Positions 8,309-17,872 of a stretch of 41,244 nucleotides of DNA are shown piece by piece; the stretch's first letter is position 1, and each line of letters starts with the position of its first letter. Where the stretch lies: positions 1 through 41,244 of the forward strand of contig JBEKXE010000021.1 in assembly GCA_049512335.1 (NCBI GenBank). The letters run 5' to 3'. Position numbers and translations under genes: made by a program. Source of the DNA: Lustribacter sp049512335. GTDB lineage: Bacteria > Vulcanimicrobiota > Vulcanimicrobiia > Vulcanimicrobiales > Vulcanimicrobiaceae. The notes below the pieces were generated by a model. The model saw only the letters and a list, made by a program, of their open reading frames with translations, did not search any database and was not told where the DNA came from.

Positions 8309-8746
8309 ATGCTGCTTTCGCTTGACGGGACGCTGGTCGTCCAGCTCGTCAACTTCATCATCTTCCTGGTCATCCTCAACGCGATCTTCCTCAAGCCCGT
8401 GGGCTCGGCGATCGCGGCGCGGCGTGCGTACATCGACAAGGTCGGGGGCGACATCGCGCAGTTCGAGTACGACCTGAAGGCGCTGCGCGCCCAGGCGGAC
8501 GAGAAGCGCGCGGCGGCACGCCGGCGGGCCGACGCCACGGTGGCGGAAGCGCGCGCGCAAGCGCAAAACGAGGCCGCGGCGATCGTCGCCGAGCACCAAG
8601 TCCAGGCCGAAGCGATCATCGCCGAAGCGAACGCGACCGCTGCGCTCGAGCTAGCGCAAGCGCGTTCGAACGAAGCGGCCGTGGTGGAAGCGCTCGCGCG
8701 CGAGATGCTCGAGCGGGCCGTCGGTCCGCAAGCGGTGGCGCGATGA
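8309..8746 (+). CDS. atpF: F1Fo ATP synthase b-type subunit (first copy)
   Basis: A 145-aa peripheral stalk subunit. One N-terminal membrane helix (about residues 8-28, QLVNFIIFLVILNAIFL) leads into KPV and a long alanine-, glutamate- and arginine-rich coiled coil to the C-terminus. The helix pattern fits b or b' subunits. The last bases overlap the next gene (ATGA at 8743-8746), which encodes a second b-type subunit, so the stalk is probably a heterodimer. No strong ribosome site is visible in the 36-base gap after atpE. Which copy should be called b and which b' cannot be decided from sequence alone. Confidence 0.9.
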   Translation: MLLSLDGTLVVQLVNFIIFLVILNAIFLKPVGSAIAARRAYIDKVGGDIAQFEYDLKALRAQADEKRAAARRRADATVAEARAQAQNEAAAIVAEHQVQAEAIIAEANATAALELAQARSNEAAVVEALAREMLERAVGPQAVAR

Positions 8747-9234
8747 ACTACGAAGCCATCGCGCAGTACAGCGAGATCATCGGCGGCTTCGCCTTCCTCA
8801 TCGTCGCGATCGCGCTGTTCCGTAAGTTCGTGTTGCCGGCCGTGCGGGCCGGCGAGGTCGCGCGCAACTCCGAATTGGTGAACACCGAGCACCGGCGCGA
8901 CCAGCTGCGCGACGAAGTGGCCGAAGCGCGCGGCGAGGTGGAAGCCGCCGACCGCGACGCGCTGGCGATTGCGTCCCGTGCCGCCGACGACGCGCGTCAC
9001 GAGCACGAGACGATCATCGACGCCGCACGGCGCGAAGGGTTGCGACTGATTCAGAACGCGCGCGGCGAGCTCGATCGCGGCCGCATTGCGGGCCGCGACA
9101 AACTGCGCATCGAGTTCATCGAGAAGGCACTCGGGCGAGCGCGCGAACTTGCCGTCCAGCAGCTGACCGACGACGTCAACGCGCAACTGGTGGCCAAGAC
9201 CGTCGGCGACCTGACGATCGGAACGGGGGCCTGA
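8743..9234 (+). CDS. F1Fo ATP synthase b-type subunit (second copy)
   Basis: A 163-aa protein with one N-terminal membrane helix (about residues 10-28, ending in RKFVLPAV). A charged coiled coil follows, rich in R, E and A, and ends in a hydrophobic C-terminal region. It clearly belongs in the b/b' slot: it lies between the first b gene and delta, with overlaps on both sides (ATGA upstream, TGATG downstream). It is more divergent than the first copy. Its C-terminal part (EFIEKALGRARELAVQQL) probably contacts delta. Two different b subunits in one operon are typical of cyanobacteria and phototrophs, and occur elsewhere. Confidence 0.85.
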   Translation: MNYEAIAQYSEIIGGFAFLIVAIALFRKFVLPAVRAGEVARNSELVNTEHRRDQLRDEVAEARGEVEAADRDALAIASRAADDARHEHETIIDAARREGLRLIQNARGELDRGRIAGRDKLRIEFIEKALGRARELAVQQLTDDVNAQLVAKTVGDLTIGTGA

Positions 9235-9770
9235 TGCCGAACGAAGCGCTGGCGCGCCGCTACGCCACGGCGATTTTTCAACTCGCGACCGAGGCCGGCG
9301 AAGTCGACCGCGTCGGGCGCGACCTGCACACGTTCGTCGCGGCGTTGGCCGCCGACGCCGACGTGAACCGCTTCTTCCGCTCGCCGGTCGTCGACCGCAC
9401 CGAGAAAGCGGCCGTCATCGGCGATGCCTTCGACATGCTGCACGATCTCGCGCTGCACGCGATCTTCTTACTGATCCGCAAACGGCGCGAAGCTCTCACC
9501 CCGGAGATCGTCGCCCAGTTCGACATCCTCGAGCGCCAAGCGCGCGGCGCGCAAACGCTCAACGTCACCAGCGCCCGGCCGCTGTCCAAGCCGGACCTCG
9601 ACGCCCTGGTCGCCAAGCTCGGCGCGGCTTTCAAGACCAGCTTCGACGTCACCCAGAGCGTCGATCCCGAGCTGATCGGCGGCGTTCGCATCACGATGGG
9701 CGACAAGCGGATCGACGGCACGATCGCCGGCCGCCTCGACGACCTCGCCCGCATGCTCAGTACGAATTAG
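9234..9770 (+). CDS. atpH: F1Fo ATP synthase subunit delta
   Basis: A 178-aa soluble subunit linking the top of alpha3-beta3 to the b stalk. The N-terminal helical domain starts ALARRYATAIFQLA, the usual opening. The C-terminal domain has SVDPELIGGVRITMGDKRIDGT, the family signature near the end. Length is normal. The ATG overlaps the stop of the second b gene in TGATG. The next gene, atpA, starts 12 bases downstream behind an AGAAAG ribosome site. Confidence 0.95.
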   Translation: MPNEALARRYATAIFQLATEAGEVDRVGRDLHTFVAALAADADVNRFFRSPVVDRTEKAAVIGDAFDMLHDLALHAIFLLIRKRREALTPEIVAQFDILERQARGAQTLNVTSARPLSKPDLDALVAKLGAAFKTSFDVTQSVDPELIGGVRITMGDKRIDGTIAGRLDDLARMLSTN

Positions 9771-9782
9771 AGAAAGACCACC

Positions 9783-11282
<1,500 letters not shown>

Positions 11283-11309
11283 TGTCCGCAATCAGCAATA
11301 GTCGTCCCG

Positions 11310-11332
11310 TGTCATCCCGAGCTTGTCGAGGG
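11310..11332 (+). repeat. Dispersed 23-bp repeat, copy 1
   Basis: The core GTCATCCCGAGCTTGTCGAG, plus T before and GG after, is identical base for base to the reverse complement of 17822-17844. It lies in the atpA-atpG gap, the only sizeable gap inside the ATP synthase operon. The ends can form a short imperfect stem (CC..CGA with TCGGG on the other strand). Similar short elements are widespread in GC-rich genomes. Confidence 0.8.
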
Positions 11333-11359
11333 ACAGCGGCAATCGTGGTCCTGAGATAG

Positions 11360-12220
11360 ATGCCGAGCGTTCGCGATCTTCGCGACCGGATACGGTCGAT
11401 GAAGAACACCCAGCAGATCACCAAGGCGATGAAGCAGGTCGCTGCTGCGAAGATTCGCCGCGCCGACGCGCTGCGCAAGCAGTCGCGCCCGTACGCGGAC
11501 GCCCTCGCGCAGATGCTGCAGGATCTGCTGGGCGCGGTGGGCCACGTCGATCATCCGTTCATGAAGCCGGGTACCGCCGGCACGCCGGCCGGCATCATCC
11601 TGATGACCGCCGACAAGGGGCTCGCCGGCGCGTTCAACGCCAACCTGATCCGTGTCGGTGAAGTGATGCTGCGCGAGGACAAAAACCTGCGCTTCTATCC
11701 GGTCGGCAACAAGGCGCGCAACGCCGTTCGCCGGCTCGGCCAGGAGGCGGTTCGCATTTGGCCGCTGCAGAGCCCCGATAAACTGACCGCGGCGCACGAG
11801 ATCGCGGTCCAAGTCTCCGACGACTTCATCGCCGGCCGGATCTCGTCGGTGCAGCTGATCTCGCCCAAGCTGGTCAACATGATGTCGCAGCGGCCGGAGA
11901 CGCGGCAGCTGCTGCCGGTCGTGGCGCCCGAAGCGCCGCCGTCTGAGGGCGGACCGCGCAATGCGGTCGAGTTCGAGCCCTCGCCCGAAGCGGTGCTCTC
12001 GCACCTGTTGCCCAAGTACCTCGAGTTCACGCTCTACGCGGCGATGCTCGAAACAGACGCGGCGTTCTTCGCCGCGCAGCTGGTGGCGATGAGCAACGCC
12101 AGCGACAACGCCAAGAAACTGATCGACGTGCTGACCGTGCAGATGAACAATGCCCGGCAAGCATCGATTACCAAAGAAATCCTCGAGATCGTCGGCGGCG
12201 CCGAAGCGCTGGCCGGCTAA
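11360..12220 (+). CDS. atpG: F1Fo ATP synthase subunit gamma
   Basis: A 286-aa central rotor subunit. The N-terminal helix begins MPSVRDLRDRIRSMKNTQQI and the C-terminal helix ends with NARQASITKEILEIVGGAEA, the two strands of the coiled coil inside alpha3-beta3. The middle Rossmann-like domain has TADKGLAGAFN, usually SDRGLCGGFN. A proline-rich loop (APEAPPSEGGPRN, about 193-205) is longer than in many gammas. The ATG lies 27 bases after the dispersed repeat; the ribosome site is weak. Confidence 0.96.
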   Translation: MPSVRDLRDRIRSMKNTQQITKAMKQVAAAKIRRADALRKQSRPYADALAQMLQDLLGAVGHVDHPFMKPGTAGTPAGIILMTADKGLAGAFNANLIRVGEVMLREDKNLRFYPVGNKARNAVRRLGQEAVRIWPLQSPDKLTAAHEIAVQVSDDFIAGRISSVQLISPKLVNMMSQRPETRQLLPVVAPEAPPSEGGPRNAVEFEPSPEAVLSHLLPKYLEFTLYAAMLETDAAFFAAQLVAMSNASDNAKKLIDVLTVQMNNARQASITKEILEIVGGAEALAG

Positions 12221-12232
12221 GGAACGTTTGTT

Positions 12233-13735
<1,503 letters not shown>

Positions 13736-14158
13736 ATGGCAAACGCGGTCGCGTTCACGCTGATCACCCCGCGCGCCACCGTGTTCGAGGGCGATGCGGA
13801 ATTGGTCATCGTGACCGGCACCGAAGGTGAGGTCGGCATCCTGCCCTCGCACGCGCCGTTCCTCACCGCGCTGCGTCCCGGCGTGCTGCGCGCGAACGTG
13901 CGCGACGGTTCGGGGATCATGCGCATCGAGCTGGCGTGCGGCGAGGGTTTTCTGCAGGCGCTGCCCGACAAGGTCACGGTGCTGACCGACGCGGCGTACG
14001 CGGGCGACGAGGTCGACGTCAGTGCGAGTCGCGACGAGCTGGCCGAGGCGCGCAGCGAGCAGCAAGCCGCCGGCGGCGACTTGGTCGCGTGGCGCCGCGC
14101 GCAGTCCAAGATCGATTTCGCGACCGCCAAGCTCAAGGTCGTCGGCCTCACCGCCTGA
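13736..14158 (+). CDS. atpC: F1Fo ATP synthase subunit epsilon
   Basis: A 140-aa subunit with the N-terminal beta-sandwich (GTEGEVGILPSHAPFLTALRPG at about 29-50) and a C-terminal helical hairpin (DELAEARSEQQAAGG onward), the part that can inhibit ATP hydrolysis. The ATG follows the beta stop without a gap. The stop overlaps the ATG of the FAH-family gene (TGATG region at 14156-14160), so the ATP synthase transcript very probably continues into the next two metabolic genes. Confidence 0.95.
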   Translation: MANAVAFTLITPRATVFEGDAELVIVTGTEGEVGILPSHAPFLTALRPGVLRANVRDGSGIMRIELACGEGFLQALPDKVTVLTDAAYAGDEVDVSASRDELAEARSEQQAAGGDLVAWRRAQSKIDFATAKLKVVGLTA

Positions 14159-14934
14159 TGCGCTGGCTGCGCTACCAGGGCGCCGGCGGCATTCGCTACG
14201 GCACCGTCGAGGGCACGACGGTCGCCGAAATCGACACGACGCCGTTCGAGACGTGGCGGCGCACCGGCACGACCGTGCAGCTCGGTGCGGTCAAGACGCT
14301 GGTGCCGGTGGTGCCCGGAACGTTCTACGCGATCGGCCAGAACTACGCCGCGCACGCAGCGGAGTTCGGTAATCAGGCTGCGGCCGGTCCGGCGCGGCCA
14401 CAGCCCGGTTACCGCGCGAACAGCGCGCTGATCGCCGACGGCGAGAACATCGTCATTCCGGCCGAATCCGGCGGCATCCAGTACGAGGGCGAGCTGGTCG
14501 TCGTGATCGGCAAGCCCGGCCGCTACGTCGCCGAACGCGACGCGCTCTCGATCGTGCTCGGCTATACGATCGGCAACGACGTCAGCGAGCGTACGTGGCA
14601 GCGGGCCGACAGCGGGTTGTGGCGCGCGAAGAACACCGACACCTTCAAGCCGATGGGGCCGTGGATCGAGACCGACGTCAATTTGGATACGCTGGTCACA
14701 CGCGTGCGCATCAACGGGAAGCAGATGCTCGAGTTCAAGACCAACGAGATGATCTTCGGGGTCGAGCGCTACATCGCCGAAATCACCAAGTACATGACCC
14801 TGCATCCGGGCGACGTGATCTGGATGGGTACCGAAGGTTCGAACGCCGACATGAAGGCGGGCGACGTGTGCGAGATCGAGCTGGATCAGATCGGCACGCT
14901 GCGCAATCCGGTGGTGGCCGAGCAGCCGCGATGA
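14158..14934 (+). CDS. Fumarylacetoacetate hydrolase (FAH) family protein
   Basis: A 258-aa protein with the FAH catalytic fold. The divalent metal ligands are E110 and E112 (QYEGELVVVIGK) and D141 (GNDVSERTWQ); FYAIGQNYAAHAAE at 56-69 is the usual lid/active-site stretch. Family members hydrolyse C-C bonds of beta-diketo acids, decarboxylate oxaloacetate, or isomerise and decarboxylate homoprotocatechuate intermediates; sequence does not choose among them. The ATG overlaps the atpC stop. The stop overlaps the ATG of a 2-hydroxyacid dehydrogenase (ATGA at 14931-14934), suggesting the two handle related 2-oxo or 2-hydroxy acids. Confidence 0.9.
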   Translation: MRWLRYQGAGGIRYGTVEGTTVAEIDTTPFETWRRTGTTVQLGAVKTLVPVVPGTFYAIGQNYAAHAAEFGNQAAAGPARPQPGYRANSALIADGENIVIPAESGGIQYEGELVVVIGKPGRYVAERDALSIVLGYTIGNDVSERTWQRADSGLWRAKNTDTFKPMGPWIETDVNLDTLVTRVRINGKQMLEFKTNEMIFGVERYIAEITKYMTLHPGDVIWMGTEGSNADMKAGDVCEIELDQIGTLRNPVVAEQPR

Positions 14935-15881
14935 TCCCGACCAAGATCGGCGTCACCAACGGCTTGTTCGCGCGGCACCCGGTGTTGCGCGCCGAGCTGG
15001 TCGAGCGCTTCCCCGACGCGGTCTTCCGCGACGAGGTCGGGGCACCGACCGAAGCCGAGGTGATCGAGCTGCTCGCCGGTTGCGACGGCGCGATCGTGGG
15101 CATGGAGCCGATCACCGAACGCGTGCTGACGGCGCTGCCGCGGCTGAAGGTGATCGGCAAGATGGGGATCGGCTGCGACACGCTCGATTTCGATGCACTG
15201 CGCAAGCACGGCGTCTTCTTCGGTTACACGCCCGGTACGAACCGGCTCGCGGTCGCCGAGCTGACGCTGTGCTACATGATCTTCGCGCTGCGCGACGTCA
15301 TGGCGCTCAACATCGAGATGCGGGCGGGCGAGCGGCCGCGGATGCGCCTCGCCAAAGGCCTGACCGGACGCACCGTCGGGATCCACGGTTGCGGCAATGT
15401 CGGCAAAGAGGTGGTCCGGCTGCTCGAGCCGTTCAACTGCGACATCATCGTCCACGACATCGCCGACTACAGCGACTTCTACCGCGAGCACGGCATCACG
15501 CCGGTCTCGTTCGAAGAGCTGGTCGAACGGTCCGAAGTGCTGACGCTGCACGTGCCGAAAACCGCCGCTACGATCGGACTCTACGATGCGCAGGTGCTGG
15601 CGCGAATGCGGCCGGACGCCGTGCTGATCAACACCTGCCGCGGCGGCATCGTCGACGAAGCGGCCTTGGCCGAACGCCTCGCCTCGAAGCAGCTCGCCGC
15701 CGCGTGCTTCGACGTCTTCGCAATCGAACCGGCGACCAACGACGCGCTGATCAACCTCCCGACGATGCTCTCGTCGCCGCACATCGGCGCCGCGACCGAC
15801 GAAGCGCGCATCGCGATGGGCATGGCCGCCATCGACGGCCTCTACGAGAACGCGTTGGTGCGCCCGGGCCAAACGTTCTAG
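14931..15881 (+). CDS. D-isomer-specific 2-hydroxyacid dehydrogenase
   Basis: A 316-aa NAD-dependent dehydrogenase of the D-3-phosphoglycerate/lactate dehydrogenase family. The dinucleotide motif is G153-C-G155-N-V-G158 (GIHGCGNVG), followed by an acidic residue near D176. The catalytic triad is R237 (NTCRGGIVDE), E266 (FAIEPA) and H284 (SSPHIGA). It lacks the C-terminal ACT domain of many SerA proteins, so phosphoglycerate is not assured; glyoxylate/hydroxypyruvate or another 2-oxo acid is possible. It is translationally coupled to the FAH-family gene and ends in CTAG, shared with the stop of the convergent exporter gene. Confidence 0.9.
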   Translation: MIPTKIGVTNGLFARHPVLRAELVERFPDAVFRDEVGAPTEAEVIELLAGCDGAIVGMEPITERVLTALPRLKVIGKMGIGCDTLDFDALRKHGVFFGYTPGTNRLAVAELTLCYMIFALRDVMALNIEMRAGERPRMRLAKGLTGRTVGIHGCGNVGKEVVRLLEPFNCDIIVHDIADYSDFYREHGITPVSFEELVERSEVLTLHVPKTAATIGLYDAQVLARMRPDAVLINTCRGGIVDEAALAERLASKQLAAACFDVFAIEPATNDALINLPTMLSSPHIGAATDEARIAMGMAAIDGLYENALVRPGQTF

Positions 15882-16732
15882 GCGCGAGCGTTGATCAGCA
15901 GCGCGACGACGATCAAAACCATGCCGATCAGTTCGGGGATGCCGGGTGATTCGTGCAGCTGGATCCACGCCGCGAGCACGCTGACGACCGGCGTCAGCAG
16001 CGACGCGATGCCGGCACCGACGGCCGACAACCGCTCCATGATGAAGAACCACAACCAGAACGCGGTCGCCGTGCCGAAGATGACGATGTAGGCCAGCGCA
16101 ATGGTGAACGTCGGCGTGAAGTGCACGTAGCCGCCGGGCACGAGTAGCGCGAGGAGGGCGACCGGAATCGCGCCGTACGTCATCTGCCAGGCGGTGAACG
16201 GCAGCAGCTCGACGTGGTGTTTCGCGCGGAACCGTTTGGTGAAGATCGAGCCGAAGGCCCACGACACGGCCGATGCGAGCGCGAAGACTTTGCTCAGAAC
16301 GTCGTGGCCGAAATCGAGCGGGTAGAGCACGAACGCGAGCCCGAACGCGGCGATGACGATCGCGGTGATGCGGCCGCGCGAGAGACGTTCGTCGAGCAGT
16401 CCGAATGATAACAGCGGGATCCAGAACGGAAACGTGTACACGAGCAGCGCCGTCTTCCCGGCGCCGCCCGTCGAGAGCGCCAGGACCTGAAACGACGACA
16501 TCAGGGTGACCTGGAAGATGCCGATCGCGGCGGTGTGGACGGGCGGGGGCGATTTCAGCGGCTTACGGGTCAGCGCGGAGAGCGCAAAGAGGGCCGCCGC
16601 TCCGAGCACCATCCGGATTGCCACCAGCACGAACGGCGAGGCCCCACCGGTCGCGATCTTGAGGACGACCCACGTGTAGCCCCACACCAGAGCGAGCGCG
16701 ATGACGGCCACGAAGGCGCCCCGATTTTTCAC
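15878..16732 (-). CDS. EamA/DMT-family membrane transporter
   Basis: A 284-aa protein with ten predicted membrane helices arranged as two EamA repeats. The first repeat opens ALALVWGYTWVVLKIA; the second contains AFGSIFTKRF and later ASLLTPVVSVLAAW, both typical. These carriers export amino acids or other small metabolites. The start is GTG at 16732. It is divergent from the LacI-family gene, with an 87-base intergenic region that holds two palindromes, so the regulator could control it. Its stop codon overlaps the stop of the convergent dehydrogenase. Confidence 0.88.
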   Translation of the reverse strand: MKNRGAFVAVIALALVWGYTWVVLKIATGGASPFVLVAIRMVLGAAALFALSALTRKPLKSPPPVHTAAIGIFQVTLMSSFQVLALSTGGAGKTALLVYTFPFWIPLLSFGLLDERLSRGRITAIVIAAFGLAFVLYPLDFGHDVLSKVFALASAVSWAFGSIFTKRFRAKHHVELLPFTAWQMTYGAIPVALLALLVPGGYVHFTPTFTIALAYIVIFGTATAFWLWFFIMERLSAVGAGIASLLTPVVSVLAAWIQLHESPGIPELIGMVLIVVALLINARA

Positions 16733-16742
16733 TCTGCTGTGG

Positions 16743-16756
16743 AAACCGCGCGGTTT
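16743..16756. promoter_or_regulatory. 14-bp perfect palindrome upstream of the EamA gene
   Basis: AAACCGCGCGGTTT is fully symmetrical and lies 10 bases before the exporter start, between the divergent exporter and regulator genes. The half-site and central CG resemble LacI-family operators, but it lacks the TG/CA ends of the two operators found at 16793 and 17846. It may be a different operator. Confidence 0.4.
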
Positions 16757-16788
16757 GGGGCAGTTGCGAGTCCCCTTTTACCGCGGGA

Positions 16789-16810
16789 TTTCTGCAATCG
16801 ATTTCAGAAA
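16789..16810. promoter_or_regulatory. LacI-family operator O1
   Basis: The 14-bp core TGCAATCGATTTCA at 16793-16806 matches the LacI-family consensus TGNAANCGNTTNCA at every fixed position. Around it the symmetry extends to TTTCTG...CAGAAA, a 22-bp palindrome with one mismatched pair. It ends 9 bases before the GTG of the regulator gene, fitting autoregulation, and could also affect the divergent exporter. Confidence 0.75.
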
Positions 16811-16819
16811 CGGGCTGGC

Positions 16820-17842
16820 GTGGCCACGCTGCGCGACGTCGCGGTCCAGGCCGGCCTCTCGCCGGCGACGGTGTCCCGCGCCCTGAGCGGCCAGCGCTAC
16901 GTCGACGAGGCGACGCGGGCCCGGGTGGTCAGCGCCGCGCGCGCCCTGGGTTACCGCCCCAATGCCCTGGCGCGGGCCTTGCGCGCGAAGCAGACGATGA
17001 CGGTCGGGCTGATCGTCCCCGACATCCGCAACGACTTCTACGCCGAGACCGCGAGCGTGCTGCAGGGGGCGTTCGAGGAACGCGGGTACCGGCTCTTGCT
17101 GTGCATCAGCAACAACGAGGCCGACAGCGACCGCTCGTACTTGCGCACGCTGGCCGAATTCCGCGTCGACGCGATCGTGTACGTGCCGTCGACGCCGACC
17201 GGCGCGCGCGGGCTGGTCAGCGCGCCCAAACGCATTCCGATCGTCGAGCTGCTGCGTCACACCGACGAGGGCGTCTACGATGCCGTGGTCTCGGACGACC
17301 GCGAAGGCGCGGCGGCGTTGACTTCGCACCTCGTGCGCTTGGGTCACCGGCGCATCGCGATGATCGCCGGGCCCGAATCGTTGTCCACCACGCGCTACCG
17401 CATCGCCGGGTACCGCGAGGTGATGCGCGCGGCCGGGCTCGCGGCGCGCATCGAGCGCGGGCCGTACACGCCCGAGCACGGCTACCGGGCGACGCGCGAT
17501 CTGCTGACCGGGGACGCGCCGCCGACCGCGCTCTTTTCCAGCGCCGGCCCGCTGACCGTCGGCGTGCTGCGGGCGCTCAAAGACCTCGGCGCGGCGATCC
17601 CCGGGGACGTCTCGCTGGCGGCGTTCGAAGATCCGGAATGGTATGCGGCCCAGAACCCGCCGCTGACGGCTTACGCGCTGCCGCTGCGCGAGATGGCGCT
17701 GTTGGCGGTCGAGCTGGTGACGAACCGGCTGGCCGAACCGGCCGCGGCCGAGCGCGCCCCGACGACCTTGCGCTTCACCGGACGCCTGATCGAGCGTGCG
17801 TCGACCGCGCCGCCGAGGGGCCCCTCGACAAGCTCGGGATGA
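16820..17842 (+). CDS. LacI-family transcriptional regulator
   Basis: A 340-aa repressor. The N-terminal helix-turn-helix is LRDVAVQAGLSPATVSRALS (about residues 3-22), followed by the hinge helix NALARALRAK and a periplasmic-binding-protein-like effector domain (from TVGLIVPDIRNDFY). Homology begins right at the GTG at 16820. The C-terminus ends in a PSTSSG tail encoded by a dispersed repeat that also supplies the stop codon, so the original end was probably a little earlier. Operator matches lie just before its start and just after its stop, in front of a five-gene operon. It probably represses itself and that operon in response to a metabolite of the pathway. Confidence 0.93.
   Translation: MATLRDVAVQAGLSPATVSRALSGQRYVDEATRARVVSAARALGYRPNALARALRAKQTMTVGLIVPDIRNDFYAETASVLQGAFEERGYRLLLCISNNEADSDRSYLRTLAEFRVDAIVYVPSTPTGARGLVSAPKRIPIVELLRHTDEGVYDAVVSDDREGAAALTSHLVRLGHRRIAMIAGPESLSTTRYRIAGYREVMRAAGLAARIERGPYTPEHGYRATRDLLTGDAPPTALFSSAGPLTVGVLRALKDLGAAIPGDVSLAAFEDPEWYAAQNPPLTAYALPLREMALLAVELVTNRLAEPAAAERAPTTLRFTGRLIERASTAPPRGPSTSSG
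17814..17827. repeat. 14-bp perfect palindrome at the edge of the dispersed repeat
   Basis: CGAGGGGCCCCTCG is fully symmetrical. Its right half is the start of the dispersed repeat copy at 17822-17844, so it may mark where that element inserted or duplicated. It lies inside the 3' end of the regulator gene. Confidence 0.5.
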
Positions 17843-17844
17843 CA
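17822..17844 (-). repeat. Dispersed 23-bp repeat, copy 2
   Basis: The reverse complement is identical to 11310-11332, about 6.5 kb away and in the opposite orientation. Here it encodes the last residues (PSTSSG) and the TGA stop of the LacI-family gene, and it ends 1 base before operator O2. Confidence 0.8.
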
Positions 17845-17845
17845 G

Positions 17846-17859
17846 TGTAATCGATTGCA
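17846..17859. promoter_or_regulatory. LacI-family operator O2
   Basis: TGTAATCGATTGCA matches TGNAANCGNTTNCA at every fixed position and shares the core AATCGATT with O1. It sits between the regulator stop and the ribosome site (AAGGAG at 17861-17866) of the M24 gene. There it could block initiation at, or readthrough into, the catabolic operon. The symmetry does not extend beyond the core. Confidence 0.75.
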
Positions 17860-17872
17860 GAAGGAGCGACCC

